The notes below the pieces were generated by a model. The model was not told the DNA's origin and searched no databases. It worked only from the letters and a program-made list of their open reading frames with translations. A DNA stretch of 6,235 bases from Streptococcaceae bacterium (lineage in GTDB: Bacteria > Bacillota > Bacilli > Lactobacillales > Streptococcaceae): contig JAITHN010000156.1 of the NCBI GenBank assembly GCA_031279745.1, positions 1-6,235 of the forward strand, written 5' to 3'. How positions within the stretch are numbered: position 1 is the first letter of the stretch; each line of letters begins with the position of its first letter. Of the stretch, positions 1-6,172 are shown one piece after another. The position numbers and the translations under genes are program-made.

Positions 1-1200
1 AGTAGTCTTTTCCGTATAACCATAGAGTTCTGGATTTTCTACTACAGTTTTAGGAACCTCAATGACTTTTTTATCTCCGATAAAATCTTGAACCGCACCT
101 GGTTTGTAGAATTCTTGAACATTTGCATGTCCTTTTAATTCATTTTCATCTTGTGTTTCAATCGTTTCCCCAGTTACTGTTGATTGACTCACTCTAAATT
201 GAAATTCTTTCGGGCTATTCTTCACTCTCGTCGGAATCAAACCACTCGCATAGAGTTCTTGCGCACTTCCGGAGAACGTCCCTTTGACCTCTTTTCCTAC
301 GGTATAAACAGAAGCAGCTTTTCCAGAATTCGCATGTTTTTCAAGTTCCGTTTGATCAGCCGTCTCGTTATAGCTCGTTTTATCCTCTGTTTCTTTATAT
401 TCATATTTTGCTTGATTGTCGAGCACTTCTTGAGGAACGGAGTCGGTCGGTTGATTTTCGACTCTCGCTCCTGTCGCACGCTTTCCAACGCTCTCATAAT
501 CATCGTGTTTCTGTGCTTCCTCAAGGTCGGTAGTTTCATCTTGAGCAAGTACACTTTGAACTTCTGAGTATTGTGTGTCAATTCCAGGAATTTCAGCATA
601 GCCAGAAAGGAGTTCTTGAATCACCTTATACTCATCAGAATCATGGAAGTTATCTATTGTTCCTAATGCAGAGCCTGTTGTTGGAGATGAATCATTTGCC
701 CAGTATTCAAATCCTTTATCTTCTTCACCGTAAGCTAAGTATAGGTCTTGATCTTCTATGTATTGCTTTTCGCTAACAGTTTCCTCATAATTGTATTTTT
801 CTTTATCTGCTTGAACCATTCCAGGAACTTCAGAAAGTTTTTGACCTTCTACTTTTTCACCTGCAACCCAAGTTGATGGCAATTGTTGAACATTTTCTTT
901 TCCAACTGTCTCTTCAACATTCTCAGTTTTAATCGTATTTCCTGAAAAAGCACTTACTTCTCTTAATTTATACAAATCAGGTTGTGCAAGAACATAAGGA
1001 CTTTCTTTACGAATATCGTCAAGAGAATCCGCTTTGTATTTCAAAGTCGTTACCCCACCAACTGTTGTTTCGCTGACCAAAACTTGATCTGCATTTGCAA
1101 CTGAGGTGAATGTATTCGTTAGTGTCGTTGCAAACATTGCCCCTAAAACTGCAGTTGCCATAAACACATGTTCACATTTTTTAAACCTGTTTTCTTTCAT
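1..1200 (-). CDS. Secreted repeat-containing surface-type protein (5' part, runs off left edge)
   Basis: An open frame of 400 codons starts at ATG 1200-1198 and is still open at base 1. The first 37 residues form a Gram-positive signal peptide: basic residues at 2-8 (KENRFKK), a hydrophobic core around 12-30, and a probable signal peptidase I site AxA at A35-N36-A37 before D38. The mature part is acidic and hydrophilic, has no cysteine, and shows no catalytic motif I recognise. It is built from degenerate units that begin with (V/I)P and often continue with a Y.Y.E-like segment, at about residues 125, 204, 255, 322 and 382, with a related segment near 67. Later units also share an ELxxHAN-like stretch (285-291, 354-360). 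An AAGGGG ribosome binding site (1217-1212) lies 11 bases upstream. The family is unknown to me. An exported, possibly wall-anchored adhesin-like protein is inference, because any LPXTG anchor would lie outside the window. Confidence 0.85.
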   Translation of the reverse strand, partial: MKENRFKKCEHVFMATAVLGAMFATTLTNTFTSVANADQVLVSETTVGGVTTLKYKADSLDDIRKESPYVLAQPDLYKLREVSAFSGNTIKTENVEETVGKENVQQLPSTWVAGEKVEGQKLSEVPGMVQADKEKYNYEETVSEKQYIEDQDLYLAYGEEDKGFEYWANDSSPTTGSALGTIDNFHDSDEYKVIQELLSGYAEIPGIDTQYSEVQSVLAQDETTDLEEAQKHDDYESVGKRATGARVENQPTDSVPQEVLDNQAKYEYKETEDKTSYNETADQTELEKHANSGKAASVYTVGKEVKGTFSGSAQELYASGLIPTRVKNSPKEFQFRVSQSTVTGETIETQDENELKGHANVQEFYKPGAVQDFIGDKKVIEVPKTVVENPELYGYTEKTT

Positions 1201-1227
1201 ACCCTTATAATCCCCTTTTCTTTTTCT

Positions 1228-1261
1228 AAAGTTTTATTTGATTTAGTTTTAATAAAACTTT
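1228..1261 (-). repeat. 11-bp perfect inverted repeat in the leader of the surface protein gene
   Basis: AAAGTTTTATT (1228-1238) and AATAAAACTTT (1251-1261) are perfect reverse complements separated by 12 bases. In the predicted transcript the stem-loop falls between the inferred start point and the ribosome binding site at 1217-1212. It is not followed by a U-run on the coding strand, so it does not resemble a terminator. It could be an mRNA-stabilising 5' stem or, as DNA, an operator. The arms are AT-only apart from one G/C pair, so the stem is long but not strong. Confidence 0.55.
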
Positions 1262-1286
1262 TGTTTATTAATTCCTCTTTAATCAT

Positions 1287-1315
1287 ATTAAACATTAAAG
1301 CTAACCAAAGTGCAA
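1287..1315 (-). promoter_or_regulatory. Candidate sigma-A promoter of the surface protein gene
   Basis: Read on the minus strand, TTGCAC (1315-1310) is followed after 17 bases by TTTAAT (1292-1287). The -35 matches the consensus at 5 of 6 positions and the spacing is ideal; the -10 is weaker. It would start transcription near 1280, leaving a leader of about 80 bases. A TATGAT lies slightly further downstream and could be used instead. The assignment rests on sequence only. Confidence 0.45.
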
Positions 1316-1654
1316 CTGTTTTTTGTTATTTTTTTCATAAATATCAATTTATACTAGAAATTTTTGTTTCTTTTTAAACTCATTCCCTTTGTTTAACGTT
1401 TACAATCCTTGTTTTTTATGTATTTTTTTACGTTCTGTAAAAAAATTCACAGAATATTCTTCTTTTTTGTTATCCTCATAAATTTATCAAAATATAAGAC
1501 GTTATTTTATGCCTTCATTTTTTGCTGTTTTTTTAATTTTTTTATTAATTTTTGAAAATTTCAATAAGAAACCTTTTGTGTTATTGTCGCTTTTTTCAAA
1601 TTTACCCCCAATTTCTTAGGTGAGCTTGATAAAAAGAAACTGCTTATACCGCAC
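1316..1654. other. AT-rich spacer without a recognisable gene
   Basis: The stretch between the surface gene promoter and the terminator at 1655 is strikingly AT-rich; bases 1501-1560 contain only about 9 G or C. No frame has a start with a ribosome binding site and appreciable length. One small inverted repeat, TTCTGT (1433-1438) with ACAGAA (1449-1454), may be chance. The AT richness just upstream of the candidate promoter could act as an UP-like or curved element, but this is inference. Confidence 0.5.
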
Positions 1655-1679
1655 AAAAAAAAAAGACCCTACGGTCTTT
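1655..1679 (-). terminator. Intrinsic terminator of the FAD-dehydrogenase gene
   Basis: On the minus strand AAAGACC (1679-1673) pairs with GGTCTTT (1668-1662) across a 4-base loop. The A-run at 1655-1664 reads as about ten U residues in the transcript. The hairpin starts 12 bases after the TAA at 1694-1692, which is textbook placement for an intrinsic terminator. It therefore ends the transcript of the whole 534-codon frame, not that of the shorter product ending at the internal TAG. Confidence 0.9.
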
Positions 1680-1691
1680 CTTGTTGACTGT

Positions 1692-3296
1692 TTATGTTGT
1701 CGACAGAGGGGCATATTTCTGGATGAGCGCCTCCGCACATTTGATTCCATCTATCGAAGCACTGACTATCCCTCCTGCAAAACCAGCGCCCTCACCACTT
1801 GGATAAATCCCGCTTGTCGATAGGGATTCAAACGTTTCTTTATCTCTATTAATTCGAACTGGAGATGAAGAACGACTTTCAACCCCCGTCAACACAGCAT
1901 CATTTGATTTGAATCCATGAAGTTTTCGGTCCAATCCAACAATTGCATCTTCTAATGCTTCATTGATAAACTGAGGGAATTTCGCATGCTATTCTGTTAG
2001 GTGAACCACTAATGCATAGCTTGGCTTCTCTTTTCCAAGTTGCGTTGAAGGTCTATGCTCAAGGTAGTCTTTAATCAATTGCGCAGGAGCCTTATAACTT
2101 CCTCCTCCAAGTTCAAATGCTTTTTGTTCCAGTTTTCTCTGAAACTCAATCCCCTCTAGCGGATGATTCCCCTCAAAATCTTCTGGAAAAACTTGAACGA
2201 GAAGCGCAGAATTCGCGTTTTCTTGATCCCTTGCATGCTCACTCATTCCATTGGTCACAAGCATTCCATCTTCAGAAGCACTTGGGACGACGAGTCCGCC
2301 AGGGCACATGCAAAACGTGTACACTCCACGCCCGTTTTTAGCTTGATGTGTGAGACGGTATTCTGCACTCCCCAACCGAGCACTCTCAGCAAATTTTTTA
2401 TATTGTGCTTGATTGACCAACGTCTGAGGGTGTTCAACTCTAAGACCTACCGAAAACGGCTTCTGAGAAAGCGAAACCCCAGATTGAAACAACTCTAAAA
2501 ATGTATCTCTTGCAGAGTGGCCAATGGCAAGAATCGCTTGTTCACAAGAAATTTCTCCCATTGTATCAAGAGTTAATCCTTTAAGCTTTCCATCTTCTAT
2601 ACGAAACCCCGTCACCTGCGTGTCGAAGTAAATGTCTCCACCAAGTCTCAAGATTTCTTTACGAATATTCTTCACAATTCCTCTTAACAAATCCGTTCCT
2701 ACATGAGGATGTGCTTTATAAAGAATATCCTCTGGTGCCCCCGCTTGAACGAGTTCTTCCAGAACCTTTCTTCCACGCAAATCACGAACACGGCTCGTTA
2801 ATTTGCCATCTGAAAATGTTCCCGCTCCACCTTCTCCAAATTGGACATTACTTTTTGGATTCAAGATTCCTTTCGACCAAAATGCTTCTATTGAAGCCAC
2901 GCGTGCCTCTACTTGTTCCCCACGTTCAAAAACGATGGGCGCATATCCATTTTGTGCAAGAATGAGCGCAGCAAACATTCCTGCTGGACCGAACCCTATC
3001 ACGACTGGACGATGCTTCAATGGCTGGCTCCCTTTTTTCACATGCGTGTACGCAAGTTCGGGAGTCTTTGAAACATTTTTTAGCCCTTTATCGAGTATTT
3101 TATCTTCCATTTCTACTGAGACATCGACTGTATAGATGAAGTAAATCATATTCGATTTTCTTGCGTCTATCGACTCTTTATAAATGCGGAACGCTTTGAC
3201 TTCAGATTCTTTTATTTGTAATTTCTTACAAACGAGCCCCAGAAGTTGTTCTGTAGGCTCGTCAATGGATAATTTTATTTGCGAAATTCTTAACAT
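1692..3296 (-). pseudogene. FAD-dependent dehydrogenase (COG2509-like), interrupted by an in-frame TAG
   Basis: The frame starts at ATG 3296-3294 behind AAGGAG (3306-3301, spacing 4) and stays in register to TAA 1694-1692: 534 codons, close to the length I expect for this family. A TAG at codon 436 (1991-1989) splits it. Visible motifs are a family-like N-terminal region (about 1-95), the dinucleotide-binding VVIGFGPAG (98-106), the glycine-rich QFGEGGAGTFSDGKL (152-166) and CMCPGG (329-334). Beyond the stop lie LTGVESRSSSPVRI and YPSGEGAGFAGG, the latter resembling the flavin-contact segment near the C-terminus of such enzymes. The 435-residue product would lack it. The tail after the TAG is well conserved in character, so the mutation is recent, suppressed, or a sequence error. 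Substrate is unknown for the family. It lies 105 bases downstream of uppP on the same strand, with no clear terminator between. Confidence 0.8.
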
Positions 3297-3401
3297 ATTT
3301 CTCCTTTATGGGTGTTGTGTCAGAGCAACGAATTGATCAGACTATAAGTCCTTCTGGGTATAAGCAGTGTTCACGGTATGCAGCCAATCCACACATAGCC
3401 G

Positions 3402-4238
3402 TTACTTGTGCGTGAGGAAGAAATAGCCAACGAGGATGACGCCCAAAAGTATTCGATAATAACCGAAAACGGAAAAATCATGTCGCTTCAGATAATCAAC
3501 AAGAAACTTGATGGCAATGACTGAGATTAAGAAAGCTACCGCACACCCGACAAAAAGAATAAGACCTTGTTCAAATGCGAAAGAATTCCCATTTAAAATA
3601 AATTTCATCACTTTTAATCCACTTGCTCCAAACATAATTGGAATTCCTAGGAAAAATGAAAATTCAGTGGCAACAAATCTTGAACAGCCAATCAAAATGG
3701 CTCCTAAAATAGTAGCCCCACTTCTAGAAGTTCCTGGAATCAAAGCAAGAACTTGAAACCCACCAATAATCAATGCCGTCTGATAGGTGATTGCAGACAA
3801 ACTCGTGATGTTTGCCTTCCGTCCTTTATTTCTTTTTTCAACAAGAATAAAGGCAATCCCATACACAATAAGCATGATGGCAACAGTGATAAAATTATAG
3901 AATTTTTCTTCTAAGAAATCGTCTAAAAATACGCCTAAGATTACCGCTGGCACACAGGCAATCGCCACTTTCACCCAAAGTTGATAGGTGTCGTTACGTT
4001 CTGCTTTCGATTTCGAAGGCGAAAACGGATTTAATTTGCCAAAAAACAAGACAACAACCGCAAAAATTGCGCCCAATTGAATGACAACGTTAAACATTTC
4101 CATAAACTGCGGACTTTCTTTTAGCTTGATGAATTCATCCGCCAAAATGAGATGTCCTGTACTTGAAATCGGCAACCACTCGGTAATCCCCTCAATAATC
4201 CCTAAAATGATTGCTTTCCATAAGTTTGCAATTAACAT
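3402..4238 (-). CDS. uppP: Undecaprenyl-diphosphatase (UppP/BacA)
   Basis: This integral membrane enzyme removes a phosphate from undecaprenyl diphosphate and so recycles the lipid carrier for peptidoglycan and other wall polymers; overproduction gives bacitracin resistance in known cases. The 278 residues match the family's usual length. The two signature regions are present: E16xxxE20 followed by PISSTGH (23-29), and PGTSRSGAT (168-176), whose R172 corresponds to the essential arginine. Hydrophobic segments alternate across the protein (for example about 48-67, 88-105, 117-132, 153-166, 192-207, 225-247 and 260-275), and the end motif HDFSVFGYYRI (253-263) is typical. The ATG at 4238-4236 has GGAGGG (4249-4244) five bases upstream. 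It is transcribed leftward from its own promoter, and read-through into the FAD-dehydrogenase gene is possible. Confidence 0.97.
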   Translation of the reverse strand: MLIANLWKAIILGIIEGITEWLPISSTGHLILADEFIKLKESPQFMEMFNVVIQLGAIFAVVVLFFGKLNPFSPSKSKAERNDTYQLWVKVAIACVPAVILGVFLDDFLEEKFYNFITVAIMLIVYGIAFILVEKRNKGRKANITSLSAITYQTALIIGGFQVLALIPGTSRSGATILGAILIGCSRFVATEFSFFLGIPIMFGASGLKVMKFILNGNSFAFEQGLILFVGCAVAFLISVIAIKFLVDYLKRHDFSVFGYYRILLGVILVGYFFLTHK

Positions 4239-4259
4239 AAAGTCCCTCCATTTTCTTTT

Positions 4260-4288
4260 ATTATACCGAAATCTTCTATAAATTGAAA
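4260..4288 (-). promoter_or_regulatory. sigma-A promoter of uppP
   Basis: On the minus strand a perfect TATAAT (4265-4260) lies 17 bases after TTTCAA (4288-4283), a partial -35 match. Transcription would begin near 4253, just ahead of the GGAGGG ribosome binding site, giving a very short leader. Confidence 0.65.
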
Positions 4289-4316
4289 CGTAGATACGAA
4301 TGGAGATTTTGCCAAC

Positions 4317-4392
4317 CCCTCAGACCCCGCAGTGGGGATTAGGGACGGTATACGATGCTGAGAAAACTTAGAGCACACAAGTTAGGTGTGCT
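4317..4392. other. Cluster of three consecutive stem-loops between divergent genes
   Basis: Three adjacent hairpins can be drawn. The first has CCCC (4325-4328) with GGGG (4334-4337), inside an outer CCCT (4317-4320) with AGGG (4341-4344). The second has CTGAG (4358-4362) with CTTAG (4367-4371, one G-U pair) closing an AAAA loop. The third has AGCACAC (4372-4378) with GTGTGCT (4386-4392) around a 7-base loop. None is followed by a T-run, and I do not recognise a known riboswitch or T-box sequence. They lie upstream of the inferred rightward promoter, so they could be DNA-level regulatory sites, a small RNA, or the relic of a terminator. Confidence 0.4.
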
Positions 4393-4428
4393 GTGCTTAG
4401 GCAAACCTGTCTGAATTTCGATGAGACG

Positions 4429-4451
4429 TGCTATACTTGAAAAAAAGGAGG
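4429..4451 (+). promoter_or_regulatory. Extended -10 promoter and ribosome binding site of the oxidoreductase gene
   Basis: TG at 4429-4430, one base, then TATACT (4432-4437) makes an extended -10 element; no good -35 is visible upstream, as is common for this promoter type. Transcription would begin near 4443-4445, immediately before or within the strong AAAGGAGG ribosome binding site at 4444-4451. The mRNA leader would then be only about 14 bases. The ribosome binding site fixes the start at ATG 4458 (spacing 6) and argues against the in-frame GTG at 4428, which overlaps the promoter. Confidence 0.6.
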
Positions 4452-4457
4452 AATTCT

Positions 4458-5786
4458 ATGGACTTTGATGTACTGTTTATTGGAAGTGGACATGGGAGCG
4501 ACGGGGCAACATTACTTGCTCAAAAAGGCTGGAAAGTAGGTATGATAGAGAAAGACCTTTTTGGAGGAACTTGTACGAATCGTGGGTGTAATGCAAAAAT
4601 CACCTTGGAACGGCTACCTGAATTAAAAAGGAATGTTGAAAACCTCATCGGTAAAGGGGTTCATGACACTTTTGAACTTGATTGGACTTCGATAATGGCA
4701 CACAAACATAAAGTCATCGATGGACTGAATCTCCAGGTGAAAGGAAAGTTTGAAGCAAGCGGGATTACAACGATTATCGGAAACGCCAAATTCATTGATC
4801 CTCACACCATCCAAGTCGATGGAAAAGAAATTTATACGAGTGAAAAAATAGTCATTGCCACCGGTTGCACGCCAAATCAACTCCAACTCCCTGGAAGCGA
4901 GCATTTCATCGATTCAACAGATTTCATGCTTTTAGAAAATCTCCCCACAAATGTCACCATCATTGGCGGTGGATTTATTGCAATGGAATTCGCATGCATC
5001 CTTCAATCGCTCGGTCGCCTCGTCCAAGTTCTCCTTCGGGGCGACAAGGCTCTTAAAGGATTTTACCAACCTCATGTTGAGGCATTACTCAAAAATATGG
5101 AAGAAAAGGGCATTTCCATTTTTCGAAATACCCAAGTGTCGTCAGCAAAAAAAGAGCATGACAAGTTTTCGCTTACCCTTCAAAATGGAGAAATCCTTCA
5201 AACCGATATGGTGTTAGATGCTACAGGACGCAATCCAAATATCGAAGGATTAGGCCTTGAAACAATCGGAGTCGATTTTTCAAAAGATGGAATCTTGGTG
5301 GATGAGTATTTGGAAACAACGGTGCCTGGCATCTTTGCAACCGGGGACGTTATCGCAAAATCAGTCCCTAAAATCACCCCTATCGCAACATTCGAATCCT
5401 TTTATCTGGCAAAATCTTTCCTCAATGGAAAAGAAAAAATCGAGTATCCGCCATTTGCACAAGCCGTTTTTTCTACACCAAGAATTGCACAAGCTGGACT
5501 TTCGATTGCGACTGCACTCGAAAATCCAGAAGCCTATACCCTCAAAGAAGTAGACTATGTGAAAGAAGATTGGTTCCATCAAGTCTCCAATGAGCCCTTC
5601 AACCAACTTTGCCTCATCTATGATACCGCCAATAAACTTGTTGGAGTGGCGAATATCGGAAGCGATGCTGTTGAAACTGTTAACGGTATGCTGCACGCAT
5701 TGGGAGAGGGAATTCATGGCAAAAAACCGGAGGACATTCTCTACATTTTCCCAAGCATCTCCCATGCGTATAAAAAACACCTTTAA
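4458..5786 (+). CDS. FAD/NAD(P)-dependent disulfide oxidoreductase (glutathione reductase / dihydrolipoamide dehydrogenase superfamily)
   Basis: The 442-residue protein has the full class I pyridine nucleotide-disulfide oxidoreductase plan. It has an FAD Rossmann motif (IGSGHGS, 8-14), a redox-active pair C39-T-N-R-G-C44, a mid-protein ATG segment (134-136), the NAD(P) motif IIGGGFIAMEFA (168-179), the second FAD motif GIFATGDV (291-298), and a C-terminal dimerisation domain from about 330. R194 at the end of the second beta strand of the NAD(P) domain suggests NADPH rather than NADH. Two features are unusual. CNAK (44-47) replaces the common C-P-S/T-K, a variant I recall from a lactic acid bacterial subgroup. 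The C-terminal segment reads FPSISH (431-436) where disulfide reductases normally have HPTxxE. Glutathione, lipoamide or mercuric reductase labels are therefore not safe, and the substrate is unknown. A gene expressed alone from its own promoter is likely. Confidence 0.9.
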   Translation: MDFDVLFIGSGHGSDGATLLAQKGWKVGMIEKDLFGGTCTNRGCNAKITLERLPELKRNVENLIGKGVHDTFELDWTSIMAHKHKVIDGLNLQVKGKFEASGITTIIGNAKFIDPHTIQVDGKEIYTSEKIVIATGCTPNQLQLPGSEHFIDSTDFMLLENLPTNVTIIGGGFIAMEFACILQSLGRLVQVLLRGDKALKGFYQPHVEALLKNMEEKGISIFRNTQVSSAKKEHDKFSLTLQNGEILQTDMVLDATGRNPNIEGLGLETIGVDFSKDGILVDEYLETTVPGIFATGDVIAKSVPKITPIATFESFYLAKSFLNGKEKIEYPPFAQAVFSTPRIAQAGLSIATALENPEAYTLKEVDYVKEDWFHQVSNEPFNQLCLIYDTANKLVGVANIGSDAVETVNGMLHALGEGIHGKKPEDILYIFPSISHAYKKHL

Positions 5787-5922
5787 ATCGGTTCTCCCGC
5801 TACGAAATGCGAATCCTCCTACAAAACTTCTTTGTGTTTGACAGGAGTGAATGGGCTCATCCTGCTTAACTTCTCACAAGCCGCAACCGCGGCAGATTTT
5901 GTTGGTCATCATAGATTTTGTA

Positions 5923-5952
5923 ATGGAGAGGTAAAGACGATGTACTCTCCAT
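5923..5952. repeat. 8-bp perfect inverted repeat
   Basis: ATGGAGAG (5923-5930) and CTCTCCAT (5945-5952) are perfect reverse complements around a 14-base loop. Neither side has a T-run of terminator type. Its role is unknown; a protein-binding site or the stem of an RNA are both possible. Confidence 0.5.
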
Positions 5953-6108
5953 AATGAGTCAGACCTCCCTTTCCAGCACTGTGTTTATTGCAGATCTGTA
6001 AGCCTGCGACATGTATTTGAGGATGTCATATGCAAAACATGTTTTTCACAAACGTTGTGCAGGAGTTGTCCTACTGTTGCATGTAGTCGATGCAGCATCA
6101 TCTTTTAA
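5935..6108 (+). other. Cysteine-rich open stretch with four CxxC motifs, no start codon (possible gene remnant)
   Basis: Between the TAA at 5932-5934 and the TAA at 6106-6108, one plus-strand frame is open for 57 codons and contains nine cysteines. Eight of them form four CxxC pairs: CVYC (residues 16-19), CKTC (33-36), CRSC (42-45) and CSRC (50-53). This pattern resembles tandem zinc-binding knuckles. No ATG, GTG or TTG occurs in the frame, and no ribosome binding site is linked to it, so it is not an intact gene. It may be the end of a decayed zinc-ribbon protein or transposase, or a chance result of local TG-rich sequence. I cannot assign a family. Confidence 0.2.
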
Positions 6109-6132
6109 CATAAACTACCTCGCCACACCACC

Positions 6133-6172
6133 AAAAAAACGGTCTACCAAACTCGTTGGCAGGGCCGTTTTT
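6133..6172. terminator. Strong intrinsic terminator, probably bidirectional
   Basis: AAAAACGG (6135-6142) pairs with CCGTTTTT (6165-6172). The inner arms CCAA (6147-6150) and TTGG (6156-6159) close a 5-base loop, and U-G and C-G pairs can partly bridge the bulge between them. The A-run on the left and T-run on the right give a U-tract in either direction. It would end rightward transcripts from the oxidoreductase region and leftward transcripts from a gene beyond the right edge. Confidence 0.75.

Larger units (their letters stand above)
5787..6132. other. Intergenic region with small inverted repeats, no intact gene recognised
   Basis: No frame here has a good start, ribosome binding site and length together. 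The best small candidate is a 27-codon frame from the ATG at 5850, just after AGGAG; its peptide is unlike anything I recognise. Local structure includes GCCGC (5880-5884) with GCGGC (5889-5893) around a 4-base loop, followed by a T-rich ATTTTGTT, which might weakly terminate the oxidoreductase transcript. There is also an 8-bp inverted repeat at 5923-5952 and a GTTGCAT/ATGCAGC stem (6076-6082 with 6090-6096). The region may be a decayed gene or an untranslated 3' region ending at the terminator at 6133-6172. Confidence 0.4.

Noticed and set aside
184..567. 127-codon plus-strand frame
   Set aside because: It is antisense to the secreted repeat protein, which has a signal peptide, a ribosome binding site and 400 open codons; the antisense peptide looks like a shadow of AT-rich coding sequence.
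1692..1934. Separate 80-residue gene starting at TTG 1934
   Set aside because: The frame continues upstream without interruption to the TAG at 1991-1989 and matches the C-terminus of the FAD-dehydrogenase. No ribosome binding site precedes the TTG, so it is the tail of the broken gene.
1989..1991. Pyrrolysine or programmed recoding at the TAG
   Set aside because: Nothing in the window points to pyrrolysine machinery, no clear downstream recoding structure is seen, and the residue is not in a catalytic motif; a simple nonsense mutation is the more economical explanation.
4428..4457. GTG start ten codons upstream for the oxidoreductase
   Set aside because: It overlaps the TGNTATACT promoter and lacks a ribosome binding site, while ATG 4458 has AAAGGAGG at ideal spacing and begins exactly where the FAD-binding fold should start.
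5361..5780. 139-codon minus-strand frame
   Set aside because: It is fully antisense to the conserved C-terminal domain of the oxidoreductase and has no recognisable motif.
5867..5921. Minus-strand peptide with a CxxC motif (MTNKICRGCGL) near 5910
   Set aside because: It stops at TGA after about 11 codons and has no clear ribosome binding site. It resembles a zinc-ribbon start, but is too short to support a gene.
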